64,000 bases of DNA, taken from Macropodus opercularis. Its lineage: Eukaryota; Chordata; Actinopteri; Anabantiformes; Osphronemidae. Location of the stretch: positions 6,145,501-6,209,500 of the forward strand of contig CM061091.1 in assembly GCA_030770545.1 (NCBI GenBank), written 5' to 3'. The position numbers were made by a program, and so were the translations under genes. The notes under the pieces were generated by a model. That model had not been told where the DNA came from. It did no database searches and saw nothing but the letters and a program-made list of their open reading frames with translations. Of the stretch, positions 37,975 through 51,059 are shown in pieces; positions within the stretch are counted from its first letter, which is position 1, and each line of letters begins with the position of its first letter.

Positions 37975-40900
37975 GTCTGTCCCCATAGATCTGTCTGTAG
38001 CCGTTGTTGTAATGTGGTTTTATACTTAGTGCTGAATCCATACGGTTTGGAAGCAGGGCAAATAATTTTTAATACATCTGTAATTTGGTACATTTTGCCC
38101 GTTAGGTTTATATTGGTATCATATTTTCCAGCCCACACTGTCTAGTGTTAATATAATTCAGACAAATGGTCACAATTTGGCGGTTTTTATATTTTTCTAG
38201 TCAAAGTGTGGTGAGGAGCACGAGGGAATGATGGTCCATTTGTTTCCATGATGTTTCTATCTGCCAATATGAACATGTTTTTAGAGAAAGACATACTGAG
38301 AATAGTGAAAACTCAATTTATGTCACACGGCTACGGCTGGGACGGAAAATTTAATACGCACAGCACCTGTCATTACATTGCAAAGGCTCTCCTCATCGAG
38401 CTACTCTGCTAAAAGCTTGCTGCGTTATCATGAAGCAGCTCCTGCAACCTTCTATGTAAAGCAGCACACACTACAAATCCTTAAGTTTGTCTTTAAATAC
38501 TGTTGCTAGAGCCATTTTATATATTAAATTCTGACCAACAGATAAAAGACACAAATGCACAAGCTGCTATGAGGAAGGTGGCACCTGCCTGGGCATGATT
38601 GCATTTGCAAAGAAGTGACAGGTGTGGGTTTTTCTCAGTAAGCAGAATTTAACAGATTCTAATTTCCCAGCTTTTAATGCCAAATGTCCTTGATGATTGG
38701 TTTGGGGAAATCTTGTTCTTGCCTAGACGCTGAAAATGTGGTGCGAAAATATTGAAGTTTATTTCCTCTGGTTTTTTTTCTCATCACTATAGAACCTTCT
38801 GTTTTTCCTTTTTATTTTTCCTGCCCCGTCTTCACAATGCAGCTTGGAAACACTTATGACTCAAGCATTAAAAAAAGAAAGACAAAAAAAAAGCCTCAAA
38901 GAAAAACAGGTTATCTGATTGATGTTAGGTGTGTGCTTTAATCTAGAAGAGTGCTACTTCACCACTGCGTCCCCACTCTGAAGTGTTTGGGCTGTGGAAA
39001 AGTGCTGCTCTGCCTCTATGAAAACAGACACGGAGGCAGAATGTAGATCAATATCCCAGGAACACACCAGAGACATTCTATTTTATTTAACATTTTCCCA
39101 TTAAGGCGGTGATGCGAGTGTTGTAGATCATCCTAACAAAGTCGTAAATCACAAGCAGACAGCACGACTGGAAACAATGGGCAGAATCAAAGGAGATTAC
39201 CGACAAACACATGATATTGGTGTTTGTGATACTCAGAGCTGCATGTATCTTGTTTTCATATCATCCCATATTTCACCTGAGGGAATGCTTCAGTAGTGTC
39301 ACACACATCTTCATGTTGTACATATGGATATTCTAGTTTCTAGACTGACACAACTTAAAAGCAATCAGGGTTAATGTTTGATGTTACCTTCTATCAAATA
39401 TGTAAAATCAAAGGGGGGCACTGTGTTAATATACGCAAATATTTAAATCTGTACGACTGCAATAGTCAATATTATGGTACACATATATTTTGATGGTAGG
39501 ATAATATGACATAATCTGACACATGGAGGCTGTTTGTTCCTCTCTGCTGACTTGATCCATAGGATTGTGTCCCCTACCACAGCAGGCATCTGTTTATAAT
39601 GCACCCTAGTGGCTTTGTGTCTGAAAATATGTTGGACGCTCGACTGTTCTGAAAGTGCAGCATAGTGATGTCACTCGCAACCTTTGTCATAAAAAAAAAT
39701 AACCCCAAACGTTCATACGTGTGTATGTGTTGCGTTCGTATTTATAGACGCTCGGAACGAGATAGCAGGCAGGGGTTTAGTGTGCAGCCCAGGGCCACTT
39801 CAACACAACAGATGGCTGTTGCTGGGATCGAATCTGTTACTGTTTGGTTTCAGGGTGTTCTCCTCAAGCGCTGAACAACCTGCCACCCAGTTCAGATTGT
39901 ACTTTGTTGGAGGCCATTTTATAAAGCAGATGGAAGGTGGCTGTAATTTGTCTTTCTCCTGGTGTAAGCATACAATTTGTTCGTGTTTTTATATATTTGT
40001 TTTCTAGTCCAGGTATTAGTTCAGGCACGTGCATTTATTATTTTTGTTTTCAGAAAGCGCCTCAACAAAATAGGATTTATTGAAAATATTGTATGGAGAG
40101 CATATGATTTAAAGAGGTGGAAACAACAGAGAGCCAGACTTTGATCGTAATTGTGCTGTCAAGAAAAACCTTACATCCTTTTTCTTTTGCTCCAGTCTGC
40201 TTTCTTCTGCGTCATATTCCATAGGACAAAGAAGCAATTCAGAATTATTGTACTGTCCTCATCATTGGAAGTCTGAACGAGTGTCTACTCGACTGCCCGA
40301 GATCCAAAATGATAGCGTCTCTATTACTTGTGGAATTATGTTGATTTTATTTTTGCACCGTTTTATTTGTGCGGCCTCTAAGGATCTGAGAATAACAGGA
40401 CAGAGATTGAAAGGCTCTGTATTATCACAGAATCTTTGTTATTCATATCCACCTTTTTACCGCAGTCTGATCCACATGCATATTCAATGTGCCGTGGACA
40501 ATCAAAGGATCTGAGCAGACAGCGGGCCCGGGTCCACAGGGAGGTGTTGCCTGCTTCCTCTGTGCAGTTTGTTGACAGCAGCTTGATGAAAATGGGGATA
40601 GTGCAAAATTATATCACACAGAATAAAGCAGTTCTGCAAATGAAAACATTTTGTGCCTACATGAATTATACTTTTTCCATATCACAGTACTGCATCCATA
40701 TTTTACTAGTCACAAATGTTACTGAAACGATATACGTCATCTTGCTTCATATAGTTTATCAGTGTAGAACGAAAATGATGATGAAAATGTAAACATCTCC
40801 TTCAGCAGTTCTGCAAATGAGGGAACTGGTTCTTAATTGGGAATCTTCTTCTTCCAGAAGCGCATTTGTGAGGTCATACACTGATGTTGGATGAGAAGGC

Positions 40901-43262
40901 CTGGCTCTGGTGTCACCAAATACAACAAATCTGTTCGTTGGGTTTCGGTTCATATCCCTTAAGATCTTCCTTTAAGTGGAAACGGGTGGACTTGTCCGGT
41001 GAGCCTCTCTCTGAACACGGGGCACCAGCGTTGTGAATAAATCCAGTCTTGTGAGGGAAATCCATCATGTCTACTTCGCGGGTCACATGAATGACTCAGC
41101 TTCCTGCCTTCAGAATCGGCTGCCTTCAGTTTAACACAAATCTCGACGTCGGCCATGTTACTCTTTCAGCGTGAAGCGCTCAGAGCCGCTACACGTTTTC
41201 AGCAGCGCTTCTGATTTCTGCATTTTGCTCTTATGCAGTGGTCAGCTTTTAGTACCTTTACATGGATAATGTGACTGTTTGATTGTAAATATGAATAATT
41301 GAACATCCACAGCATGAGGTGCGTTACGTAACACTCAGTGTTGGGCCAGTGTTACTATACATGTTTCCTAGCAGTGCACACAGATTCCTATTGATCATTT
41401 TAACTTGCTTCTTCTCCGTTTTTCCTCCACACTTCTAACACCTCTTGTACACTTGACAGCTGTCCAATATTGTAATGCATCCAAGTGTGCAGAGAGTGAA
41501 ATTCAAATTTAAACACATTCTAGCCTGATTTCAAACAAGTGCAAATCGCACGCCTCTGCGTGGTGCGTACGCTCTACTCCTCCGAGCTGCATATCGTTAT
41601 CGGTGATGGTGGAAGTACCGTAGCTTCGGCAGCGTCTGTCACATGCCATAATAGCTTAAGTGGAACTGAAATGAGCCGTTGTTTGATTGGTTTCAGGTGA
41701 CAGAAAGATCTGCTCTGGTAATTTCAGTCCGCGCACCAAGCAGTAGGCTCCACTGTATCTGATCCCTGGCCCAGGGCTTGTGAGAGACCAGCATCAAAGA
41801 CCAAAGACAATTTTCGATAATAAACAATAAAGCCATGGGTTTGCATCAGTTTATGGCTGACTGATCATCCTTATAACTTAACTCCTACTCTTCGTGGTGA
41901 CATAGGTTTATTTGGGATCTCTGCTTTCCCACCTCAGGACCATTCAGCAAATACACACCCACCACCTACTGCACGTTAAACAAATGTAGTTTTTATGCTG
42001 ATGCCAACATGCTGCTGCAGTCAGGTAGCAAACACAGAACAGCTAGAACATTCAAGTCTTTTCACCGTTACACACTGCATCTGATCGGTTGTTCTTGCTC
42101 AGACTCACACGTCACAGATCTGAGCTCAGTTATCCGTGCTTCAGGTTGCATTTTCATCAGAGCGTGTGCGTGATGTAATCAAATTTTAAAACAGCATCAC
42201 GTTTGCCGTCTGTTGTCGCTCACTGCTCCCACCCGCCAGCTTTCATAAAAATTTGGCAGCACAGTAGCCAGGAATACAGACATGCACCGTGGGGTTCTAG
42301 CAGCGCTGGTTAAATCTGGCAAACGTCTAACATCCTCTCTACTAGAAACAGGTGATGCACCCTGGAGTGCAGCGCTCACGTAAACTGTCTCATCACTGTA
42401 CAGCAAAGCCAAAAGATATGCTAATAAAACCAATTGCTGCTGATGCTAAATGATCACACGGCTCTAGTGGAATTATGACAAGTCATGGAAATTGGGTTTT
42501 TAGGGTTATGGTGCAATATTCATTCATAATGTGAGATGTATGCTGAATGTGGATGTATGGATGCGTCTGGGTCGCGTCGTGTGTTGTAGCACCTTCGAAT
42601 GAGCAGCCGCTCAGTTGTTAGAAACATCAGCATGTATCTCACCGGCTGTTGTGTTCGTGACACTGATTGGAAAGTTGACATTTAGGCTGAAATTCCCTTT
42701 AGCATTTAATCATATTTTCCTCTTTCCAAAACAAAGCAGCGAGGCCTTTGCCATGTCCTTTGCTACATCTCCTCATTTCCTCGGCTTAATTGAAACCGGT
42801 GTGCCCTGTGTGTGTTGCCTGTTTCATTTCCAATCCATAACACACAAATCATTTACAAATGTTTTTTTTTTTCTAAAGCTAATTTAAAGGCACGAGCTTC
42901 ACTTCTTTTATCCCACCACACAGAAAGAGTTTTCCCTGGGGGCCTGATAGTATTAGTAGGAGTAAAGTCATCTGCAGTATTTATTTGCTCTGTTCCCCCC
43001 CTCACATAGATTAAGCTTCAGAAGCTGCCTCTTGGCAATTAAATCTATCAGAGGGCAGCAGAGAGCGCTCTGTCAGAACTGCTTCAATAATTGCAATTTA
43101 AATGAATATGGATTCAAAAACTTTGACAACGTGTAGCCAGTTATTTTGCAACTTGGGACAGAAAAAAAGGGCTTTTGCTCATCGCGTCTGCAGGTTTGTT
43201 TTCCTTTCTCGTCAGACGAGCAGGAACCTCTCATTTACCATTCTCTTTCGTTGTGTTTACAG

Positions 43263-43337
43263 ACACATAGAAAACTGGACCGGACTGCAGACTCTGAGAG
43301 ATGTCGATATGGAGCTCTACACTGGACTGCAAAGACT
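43263..43337 (+). CDS. ntrk3: ntrk3-like coding exon 2 (first LRR)
   Basis: A 75-bp exon. Its first base completes codon 81 (I), followed by HIENWTGLQTLRDVDMELY and TGLQR, and its last two bases start codon 106. It is flanked by tttacag (ends 43262) and gtgagt (43338-43343). The peptide matches human TrkC over the same span (recalled as HIENWRSLHTLNAVDMELY then TGLQKL). The DMELYTGLQ signature separates it from TrkB, which has DVEAYVGL. It encodes the first part of the extracellular leucine-rich region that packs against the LRRNT cap. N85-W-T87 forms an N-glycosylation sequon that, as I recall it, human TrkC lacks at this site (NWR). Both junctions are phase 2, the same as exons 1 and 3. Confidence 0.95.
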
Positions 43338-45552
43338 GTGAGTATCTGCTGTGATTTTAGTCCCACTGTGTTGCATGCCTGGAAAACCACGGTTAAGCTT
43401 GTGCCCCCGCCTGCGTGGTTACAGCAGGGAGGCCAGTCGTTTTCCTCGTGGCTGCGACTGCAGAATCACCAGCAACGCATCGGGATTTAGCGTCCAACGC
43501 TTGTCTCCATGTGACACAATCCAGGCTAATTCTCAGAGGAGCTGACAAGGTGTTAGGTTGAGGAGAAAGCCGAGCGAGCGAGGGGTGTGTTTAGATCCTA
43601 ACACGAGCGGATGTTTAAACAGGCTTCTGATTTTTGACAGTCACACGCTGGCGGAACATCCCCTTCGCTTTGCTTAGCCACTGATCAAATAATGCTAAAA
43701 AGCAGCAGGGAAAATTGAATTAGGGGTCTCTGCTGCAGTGCTGTAATTTTGAAAGAAATTCTCCGCTCTTCACTTCTTGAAGCAGCATTACCCTCTTTAT
43801 GCATAAAGTCATATTCCCATTGCCTACAGTCTGAGCTGGCCTCTTGCCTGATTTTCTTGCTCCTTCATTGGAAAGGCAAAGTGCAATATCCTCACTTTAC
43901 GAGCGTTTTTCTCATTACTGCCTTTTTCCTGCTGTCTTGTCCGGCGCAATTCTCTGCCTCCTGTACTGGGCCTTTCCAGCTATGGAGGAAAGAGTTACCG
44001 GTAGTTACTCCAGGATATCGCTGTCACTTTTTTAAGGCACTTGATCTGATGCATTTTAGATACAGATTTACAGAATAAATGAAGCGGAGGCAGTGAATTG
44101 AATACTAATGTATTTACTATGTTACATAACACTGCATCGCTGAAAACGAAGCTCACTTTGCTCCGCTGTTGTATACCGTTCAAGCCCTCAAGCCACACAG
44201 TGCTGTCCTGCTTGTTTTTCAACTATCCCTGCTCTTCTTACTCCTGAACACCACCATGGGGTGTGCAAATGGAAAAAAGGTGTCCACAAATAATCATTTA
44301 CAGTAACAAGACGCACACCACTGCGTTTAGGATCAGAATTAAGGAAAGCATGTTTTTTTTAAGACGTTGTTCAGCAGGAGCACTTGAGCACAGAAGAACG
44401 AGGTTAACCACAAACAAAACGAAACATTTGCCAGTTTTGAAAAATGCAGAATTTAACGATTGGATGTTATTTTGATGAACACAGTGCGTTTAAGGTTTCA
44501 TTTACTGCAGCTGGCATTGTCATGACAGCTGGCAGGAGTTGTTTTTTTGGGGGGAAACTACAATAAATAAATAAAAAGTAATATTAAATATAAAAAAAAT
44601 AAATAACAAATGAATAAAATTCCAAGGCCCCTGAAAGAACTGACAAGCATCTCTAGATTTCCTGGAGCACGATTTCTGGAACCTTTAGGTGATGAAACAC
44701 CACATCCCTGTCAAACACTACAGGTGTGATCAGACTTGTAATTGGTATTTGAACCCAACAGCTGGGTGTAATCAGCACACTGTGTTATGGGGGCGCTCGC
44801 TGATGATGTCAGTGACTTCTTTTGCATAGAGACATCTGTGATTACAAGATTAGGAGTCATTAGCGTTATTGCCCAGAACAGTGGTTTCCAAGCAGGAGTG
44901 CTGGGAATTCCAGGGCTCCTTGAGAGGATTCCATGAAGTCTCCAGCTATAAGAGAATTAATTTAATTTCATAGTTATTTCACTCCAGAAAACTTGCCACA
45001 GCGAGAGGAATGTGTTAGAATGTGGGCTTTAATCACTTGCACTCATTTCACAGGGAAGTTCACAAATGAAAAGGTGGTTCAAAGTGAATTTCCATTTCAG
45101 TGTCAACTCCACAGGGTGTATACATACAGAATGAAGTTAAAAGAACTCAGGTTACAGTGAACTGCTGCAAAAAGGACAAAAAAAAACTTATCAAACATTT
45201 TATTTTTAACATGAAGCCACATTCTGTGCTTTTATACTTGCTTTGTTTTTCAGGTTCGCCCCCCCCAAAAAATATAAAATAAAAAATACCATGAAAGACA
45301 GAAAATGAAGCAAACCATGAAAGGCTTTATATAAAACAGATCAACTTAAAGAAAAAAATCGAGATGAGGAGCAGAAAGGCACGATGAAATGCATTTGAGG
45401 AAAAAACACAACCTCAAAACGGCCTTGATGCAGTTACATGATCACACCGCTGTGACACTGTGCATGCGTTTGTGTTTGCCACTGCTAGGAACTGAAGACA
45501 TTTCTTTGTTTGGGTGGTTTCTTCATCTGTATTTTATCCTTGCTCCTTTCAG
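43338..45552 (+). other. Intron 2 of the ntrk3-like gene
   Basis: A 2,215-bp intron from gtgagt to ctcctttcag. It contains an AT-rich low-complexity patch at about 44562-44620 (aataaataaataaa-type) and a short C run followed by A-rich sequence near 45257-45290. No other element was recognised. Confidence 0.9.
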
Positions 45553-45624
45553 AACTATCATGAATTGCAACTTGAGGGTGATCCAGGCTCGAGCGTTCGC
45601 TCAGAACCCACACCTACGCTACAT
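45553..45624 (+). CDS. ntrk3: ntrk3-like coding exon 3 (second LRR)
   Basis: A 72-bp exon. Its first base completes codon 106 (L), followed by TIMNCNLRVIQARAFAQ and NPHLRY, and the last two bases (at) begin the next codon. It is flanked by ctcctttcag (ends 45552) and gtgagt (45625-45630). The peptide aligns without gaps to human TrkC, which I recall as TIKNSGLRSIQPRAFAK then NPHLRY. The pattern L103-x-x-L106-x-I108-x-x-C111-x-L113 fits the LRR consensus LxxLxLxx(N/C)xL. Here C111 takes the ladder position that is serine in human TrkC. Joined to exons 1 and 2 it gives about 129 residues in one frame. The next exon, expected to begin NLSSN by family comparison, was not found in the remaining 18.4 kb. 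Confidence 0.94.
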
Positions 45625-46183
45625 GTGAGTAAACATTCTATCTCCGACAACCATGTTTCCCATGCCTTCAAAAGATTTATTATGATCGGTAATGCCTGAC
45701 AGCCTGTAGGCTGCGACTATAGATGAGTTAGTGTTGAGCAGAAGATGATGCATTTGATAGAGACTGGCTTCAGGACAATTGTGGCGCTGCCATTACTGTT
45801 GCAACAGCCACACATCTTAAATGAGACATCCATTATTTCCCTTGGATAATTGGATTCCTATCTGCCCCGGTTCTTTGTGCTTCGGTAGAGCAACATGCAG
45901 AAGACGCAGTTCCATTTAGTCTGCACTCGCCAAATGGTCAATTTGTCCAGGAGGCCGAGCATCAGAGAGCTGGGCAAAGAGCAAAGTAATTTCTTTAACA
46001 AAGACTGATGTGTCACTATATGACAGCCTGTTATTCCCCAATTTTCCTGGAGTAAACACGTTGAGAAACTCAGTCACAGTCTTTTACCTGAACACTGCCA
46101 TTTGTAATTTCCAGCTGTATTCTCTCTTTTCGCCTGCGAGCTACTGCTGTTCATCTTAAATCTGTTCCCCTGCACAGCACGTA

Positions 46184-46207
46184 TGTGTGTGTGTGTGTGT
46201 GGGGGGG
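46184..46207. repeat. (GT)n followed by G run
   Basis: About eight GT units running into eight G bases, touching the left arm of the inverted repeat that starts at 46207. Confidence 0.9.
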
Positions 46208-46247
46208 ACAAATACTGAACACGTCAACACCGTGTTCAGTATTTGTC
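46207..46247. repeat. 17-bp perfect inverted repeat beside a microsatellite
   Basis: The left arm gacaaatactgaacacg (46207-46223) is exactly complementary to the right arm at 46231-46247, with a 7-base loop tcaacac. It begins in the last G of the preceding GT/G run. Confidence 0.95.
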
Positions 46248-46611
46248 ACCTGCGAGTTTGATCTCGTGTGTTAGTGAGAAGCTGAAAGGCTGACGTGCAT
46301 GTGCGCAGACTTCTGTTAAAGACCTTGTTATTGCTTGTCTCTCTATAGGTGGTTGGTATAGCTAACTGAGCTCATCAACACCTAATGAAAGACATTTAAA
46401 TCCTGCCTTCAGCTCCATTTTCTCTCCAGAAGATGGATTTGCTAACACAAGCCTGAAAACACATTGCTGTAACCTTCCCACCTCTTCCTTTATTCTTTTG
46501 ACTACACAAAATTGCTGTATGGTGGGAAGAGATTTAAATAGATCCAAAAGGTGTAAAATATACGAAAAAGAAGATGAGTGGGTGATGATACCCTTTTTTT
46601 CCTTTTGGTTC

Positions 46612-46666
46612 TCACCTGTGGTGTAATGGTAAATTAGAGTGTGAAGTTCAAACCCCTTGTCGGTGA
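46612..46666 (+). repeat. Possible deleted tRNA-like relic
   Basis: The segment starts tcacc and ends ggtga, which pair. It contains a box-A-like tggtgtaatggtaa and a weak box-B-like gaagttcaaacccc, but only about 20 bases separate them, so the anticodon arm would be missing. It could be a tRNA-derived SINE fragment or chance. Confidence 0.25.
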
Positions 46667-48189
46667 TTAGTAGAAATTACAGCTAGAACCAAAAATAAAA
46701 TCTTTCAACATTCTGATTTACAGTGTATATGCTCGGAATTCTCGCACAGGCTGGTAAATGCTGTTTCGGTGGATGTAGGAGAAGACGGTGTGTGACAGAC
46801 GTCTTCTGCTGTCTCGTTAATGCAGGTGGGCAGTTGCTAGGTGACATCGAGGATGACGGTGTCAGAGAAGATTAATTATTATGCCTAAGCTTAGCCTCAG
46901 AAGGGCGACCTCGCTGATGTCTGTGTCAGACAGGTCTGCTCTAAGCGCAGCCCATCAGACGCTCGACCGGTTGAAACAAAGCTGTTCTCTTCCTCATGTG
47001 TTCGGGCCAAAACAGGCTAAATCTCCCAGTAAAGAAATCACTGATCCCATCTAATTAACACAAAGCTTCGTTACTCCTTTTAATTAAAAACACAGTATAT
47101 CATATTTTTCAAATACCTGAAATAGGTTCCAAAACTAATCTCAGTGAGGAAGAGTCCTCAGAGCCTCCTGTGACGTACTGAACAACACCAGCAGTCGGGC
47201 AGAATCCTAAGGTTTTGCCCCTTTCTCAAAAGCAAGTTTTTGAGAATTAATATAAATATAAATTTAAGAGTAAATGTAGCACAGAGCATGAGGAGGGAGG
47301 GCTGAGAGGGGCACAGTAGATTCATTCTGAGCCTCCATGCACTAAATCAAGTTGCAGAGATGGAGATTTAATGTTGTTTTAGAGACAAAATTGTAGATAT
47401 TGTATGAGCTGCATAGCTGCTCTTGACATTTGACCACTTGCTGAACCTCTCCTTTTGAATATTTAGAGAAAATAAAATATCTGTACCAAACCTTTGAAGT
47501 TCTTACTGTCTTCAAAAATGAAAAAAAGTATGAGGAGTTCATTATACAGACTGTTTATCCTGCTCTACTCCACTGCTGTCTTTATGAAATCCAAAGCTAA
47601 AGTACAGCTTCTGAGGCCAACAGCATTGTGTACAACACTATTTTGCACTGTTACAGGTGATGATTTTAAAAAGCTTGGCCCTGACTAGTGCGTCCACTGT
47701 GCAGCATTTATGTTTCGTGTGGGAGCTGATTCCAAATGTTGTCAGACTAATGGATTTGTGGACGTTTACTCTAGTCAGAACTCATTATGTGACACAGTGT
47801 CACTTACCTAACATCTGTCATTCCTTATTTTATAAGGCTTTACTGTAATAACACTGACAAAGTGAAACATCCAGTCTGAAAGCATAGATTTAACCTCTGG
47901 CTTGTCTACGTTAGCTTGTCTTTTCAGCCAGCAGCTAGTGTGAGACACATCAAAGCAAACCATCACTAATGTTCAAATACGTAAACAAGATATTCAAGGT
48001 TCCTTGTGGTTCACTGGATTTTATGTTTAGCATTTCTTTCTCAGCCTTGTTTATTTGTCTACTGCTGTCATTACGACGCTTGTAGCTCAGGGTATCTCTG
48101 TTTTATTTAGGTCTAAAATAAATGTAATTACAGTATAGCATATATGTTCCACTGCAGGATGTTGGTGAGTAAAGGAAGTGTAGAGTCTT

Positions 48190-48300
48190 AATTCAAGCGG
48201 AAGGCAATACGTTCAACTATGCCTAAATCCTGCTAATGTGCCCTTGAGCAAGACGCAAAACCTAATTTCCTTAACACTTCAAAGCTCCACAATAAGTAAA
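48190..48300 (+). repeat. Degenerate tRNA-derived SINE-like fragment
   Basis: Contains tgcccttgagcaagacgc followed by aaaacctaatttcc. This resembles the body motif gcccttgagcaaggcactta found in many fish tRNA-derived SINEs. The tRNA head is not clearly preserved. Confidence 0.45.
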
Positions 48301-48575
48301 CCACTGTAACTCATGACATGTTCAAGAAAAGCTTTGAATTATTGTTCTTGTAGGACGTAAAAGCAATTAACACAGCAGCATTTTTATGTATGTGCTTAAG
48401 TCATGAAATCATTCCGTGCACACTGGCCTGATAAAGGGAAACAGACTCTTGAGCTGCTTCTCTGAACTCATGAATAATCCAGCTGTCTGCTGTTTACCAT
48501 GACACAGAATTATGTTTTTACAGTACATAACTTATTGTAGTAAAGGTTTCCAACAGCATCCAGGAATAGTTATTC

Positions 48576-48680
48576 ACCCATCCATCCATTACCTTTACTG
48601 CTTAACTGGTTAGGGGTTCCAGTGGGTCTGGGCTAGAGGCGGGTCACACGCTAGACAGGCTGTCAGTCTGTCTGAGGAAG
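48576..48680 (-). repeat. Degenerate teleost interspersed repeat, opposite orientation
   Basis: Reads ccatccattacctttactgc ... gctagaggcgggtcacac ... gacaggctgtcagtctgtc. This is the reverse-complement arrangement of the motif at 31565-31650 (compare agaggcggggtacaccctgg and gacaggtcgccagtc in typical fish copies). Mutated and non-coding. Confidence 0.55.
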
Positions 48681-51059
48681 TAATTCAACGTAAAGCGCCT
48701 ATTTTTGGGAATTTCTGCAGCGCATATTAACACCTCCTCACCTAGACCTACAGAAATACTGTGGGAAAATCTACAGTCAGCTACAGTAGCCTGGCTCTGT
48801 GTGAAGGTAAAAACATCTATCATTACCACTTCTAAAATGTACTTATTGTCATTTTTGTACTTTCCGACGCTTTGGGGCCAGGCTGTGTTTTAAAATGTTT
48901 TCCATAGCACCAAAAGGACATATACGTAATATATTTAAACAGGTAAGTACTGACCAGCAGCACATATTTTAAGAAAGTGTCTCATTACGGATTAATGGGG
49001 TCAGTTTGTCACCTAAAAAAAATGTACAGCATGTTCAAATGATTGCACAAGTTTGGAACAAAGACATTTTACATGAATGTAAAAACTTTTCTCCAGTCGG
49101 GCAGATTGCTGTAAGAACGTCCCAGTGGGATGTCTGCCTTTAAAAAGATTACTCATCAAGCAAACATATCACTGTATTTGTCTCAGCGGCACCAGTGACT
49201 CGGCTGCAAATCCCATCTCACCAGTTGTCGCTGGCTGGAGAAAGCGATGAAACCGTCTCGGACCTCTTAAGTACTATAAGGGGACATTAAAGGAACAATC
49301 AGCAATGTCGCTGCAGTGAATGGCCACTGTTTCATCATTTCATGTCTGTGCACTCGTCATATTCTACTATTAAATTAAATTTCAGTTCAGTCCCAAACAT
49401 AGCAGAATACTGTATGTGTTATATCATTTTCTCCTCTGATTAATACATTTAAAAGGCTTCTTCTGGACTTGATTGGTTGGGGCTTACTGTGTGCACGCTA
49501 TTGGAATGCTGTAAGAAAGCCGTGATTGTGTCAGACAGGGACCCGCCTGATGAGTTTTATTTAACTGAATGTGATGCTGCCGAGATAAAAGAAAGGCCGA
49601 CTTAAAGTGAACTAACAAACATGGTCTCTCCCTGCTATGAAGATTTATTTTAGCGTGATGATGAGGCAATATCCTAGGTAGGTTTCATCATTATTAAATG
49701 ATTGTACTTTCTCAGCCTCAGTCTCTCCCACACTCGTGCAGATACGAGCTTCTCGGGGTGATGTGACTTTGCTTTGCTTGGTCGGGCAGACAGAGGAGGA
49801 AAAGCACAGAAACATGGCCACACACAGGACGATGCACCAGCATGTTAAAATGCATGACGTTCACCCAGTCCGTGGGTGTGGACATGCAGCCACAAACACG
49901 TCTTCCCGCTGTAACTGCACTGGGCTTGACCTTTGACTCTTTACACAATCTGACCTGCTTCACTGAGACTCAGATCCTATGCGCAGCTTGGACCCTCAAA
50001 ATCTATTTCGTTTGTGCACTCGTTCTTTTCATCACGACACTGTGTGACGGTGGTAATTCTTGGCAGGGTAACAGATTATTTAGTTTAGTGCATCTTTCTG
50101 CAGCAAAAGGATTTATTTCCTACTTGGCAGCAAAACATGTTACATAACTTGTCCCAAACAAAAGGACCTAACTGGGCTAATGTAACACTTACATGTACGT
50201 TACAGACCTGACGAACTCTGTAAGACACTGTGTAAAGGGTAAGCTGGTAAACTAGCTCCTCAAACAACCCACAATGCAACACTCACTGTCCAGTTTGTCC
50301 AGATGTTACACTGGTGAACCCTCTGTTGAAAGAGATTTCTTTCTCTCATGCAAGTCATTTGTTGAGTGACTTGTGAATGAAGTGAGGAATCTTCAGTGTC
50401 AACCCAACGATGACGTCCTCCTCAGCTCTTGTCTTTGATCCCTCTGTGTGTCCAGGCGTCTTCCTCTGCTACCGTGACATTCGTCTCGTGCACTCATGAG
50501 TCTAAGAACAAAGGCGCCGCTACAAGGTCCAAGGCCTTTGGCGCATTTCTGACACCGTTGTGTCCAGTTTTCATTTGATGCCGCTGGTCGGCCTGGCGTC
50601 GTGCGCCACGCTTGTCCCCGCCTTTGTCAAATTAAAGGTCAGTGTCTGGATGGTGAGGCAACGCTTCTTTTTCTTTATTCCAGTGCAGCTAAGGGAGAAG
50701 CCCAATAAATCTGGAGGGAGCGTTGTCATCGGGGAGTCGGAAAGGTCACTCCCACAGGGAGATGGAAGTGGAGAAACTCTCTCTCTCTCATTAAATCTTC
50801 CAGGCTACATGTTTTTTTTTCTTTTTTTCATTCTTAAATGTCACTTTCATACTCGGGTCAGCTGGCCAGCTAGCCGAGACCACCTTTAATTAGGAGTTTG
50901 ATGATTCTTTGTTTAGATTGTTGAGGGTTTAAAAACTTCCACAATCTCTTCCACAATATTTTATAATGGACTATTTCGTGCTTAGAGGCGCTGCACTCCT
51001 TCAGATGAACCATTTGCTTCAGGTACAGTAGTGGATTTTTGACAGGAGTGGGTGGAGGG

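Larger units (their letters stand above)
20427..43262 (+). other. Intron 1 of the ntrk3-like gene
   Basis: A 22,836-bp intron between gtaagt and tttacag. It holds scattered simple repeats, a degenerate teleost interspersed repeat (about 31565-31650), a degraded TTTGCAGT-type tandem repeat (about 30435-30635), a TCCCA-type tract (35590-35760) and a perfect inverted repeat (34087-34125). The longest open frames inside it (145-152 codons at 21708, 28045 and 30196) show no domains and no splice or codon logic. I read no nested gene. Confidence 0.85.

Noticed and set aside
49718..50282. Clustered short frames on both strands
   Set aside because: All under 105 codons, mutually overlapping, no family resemblance.
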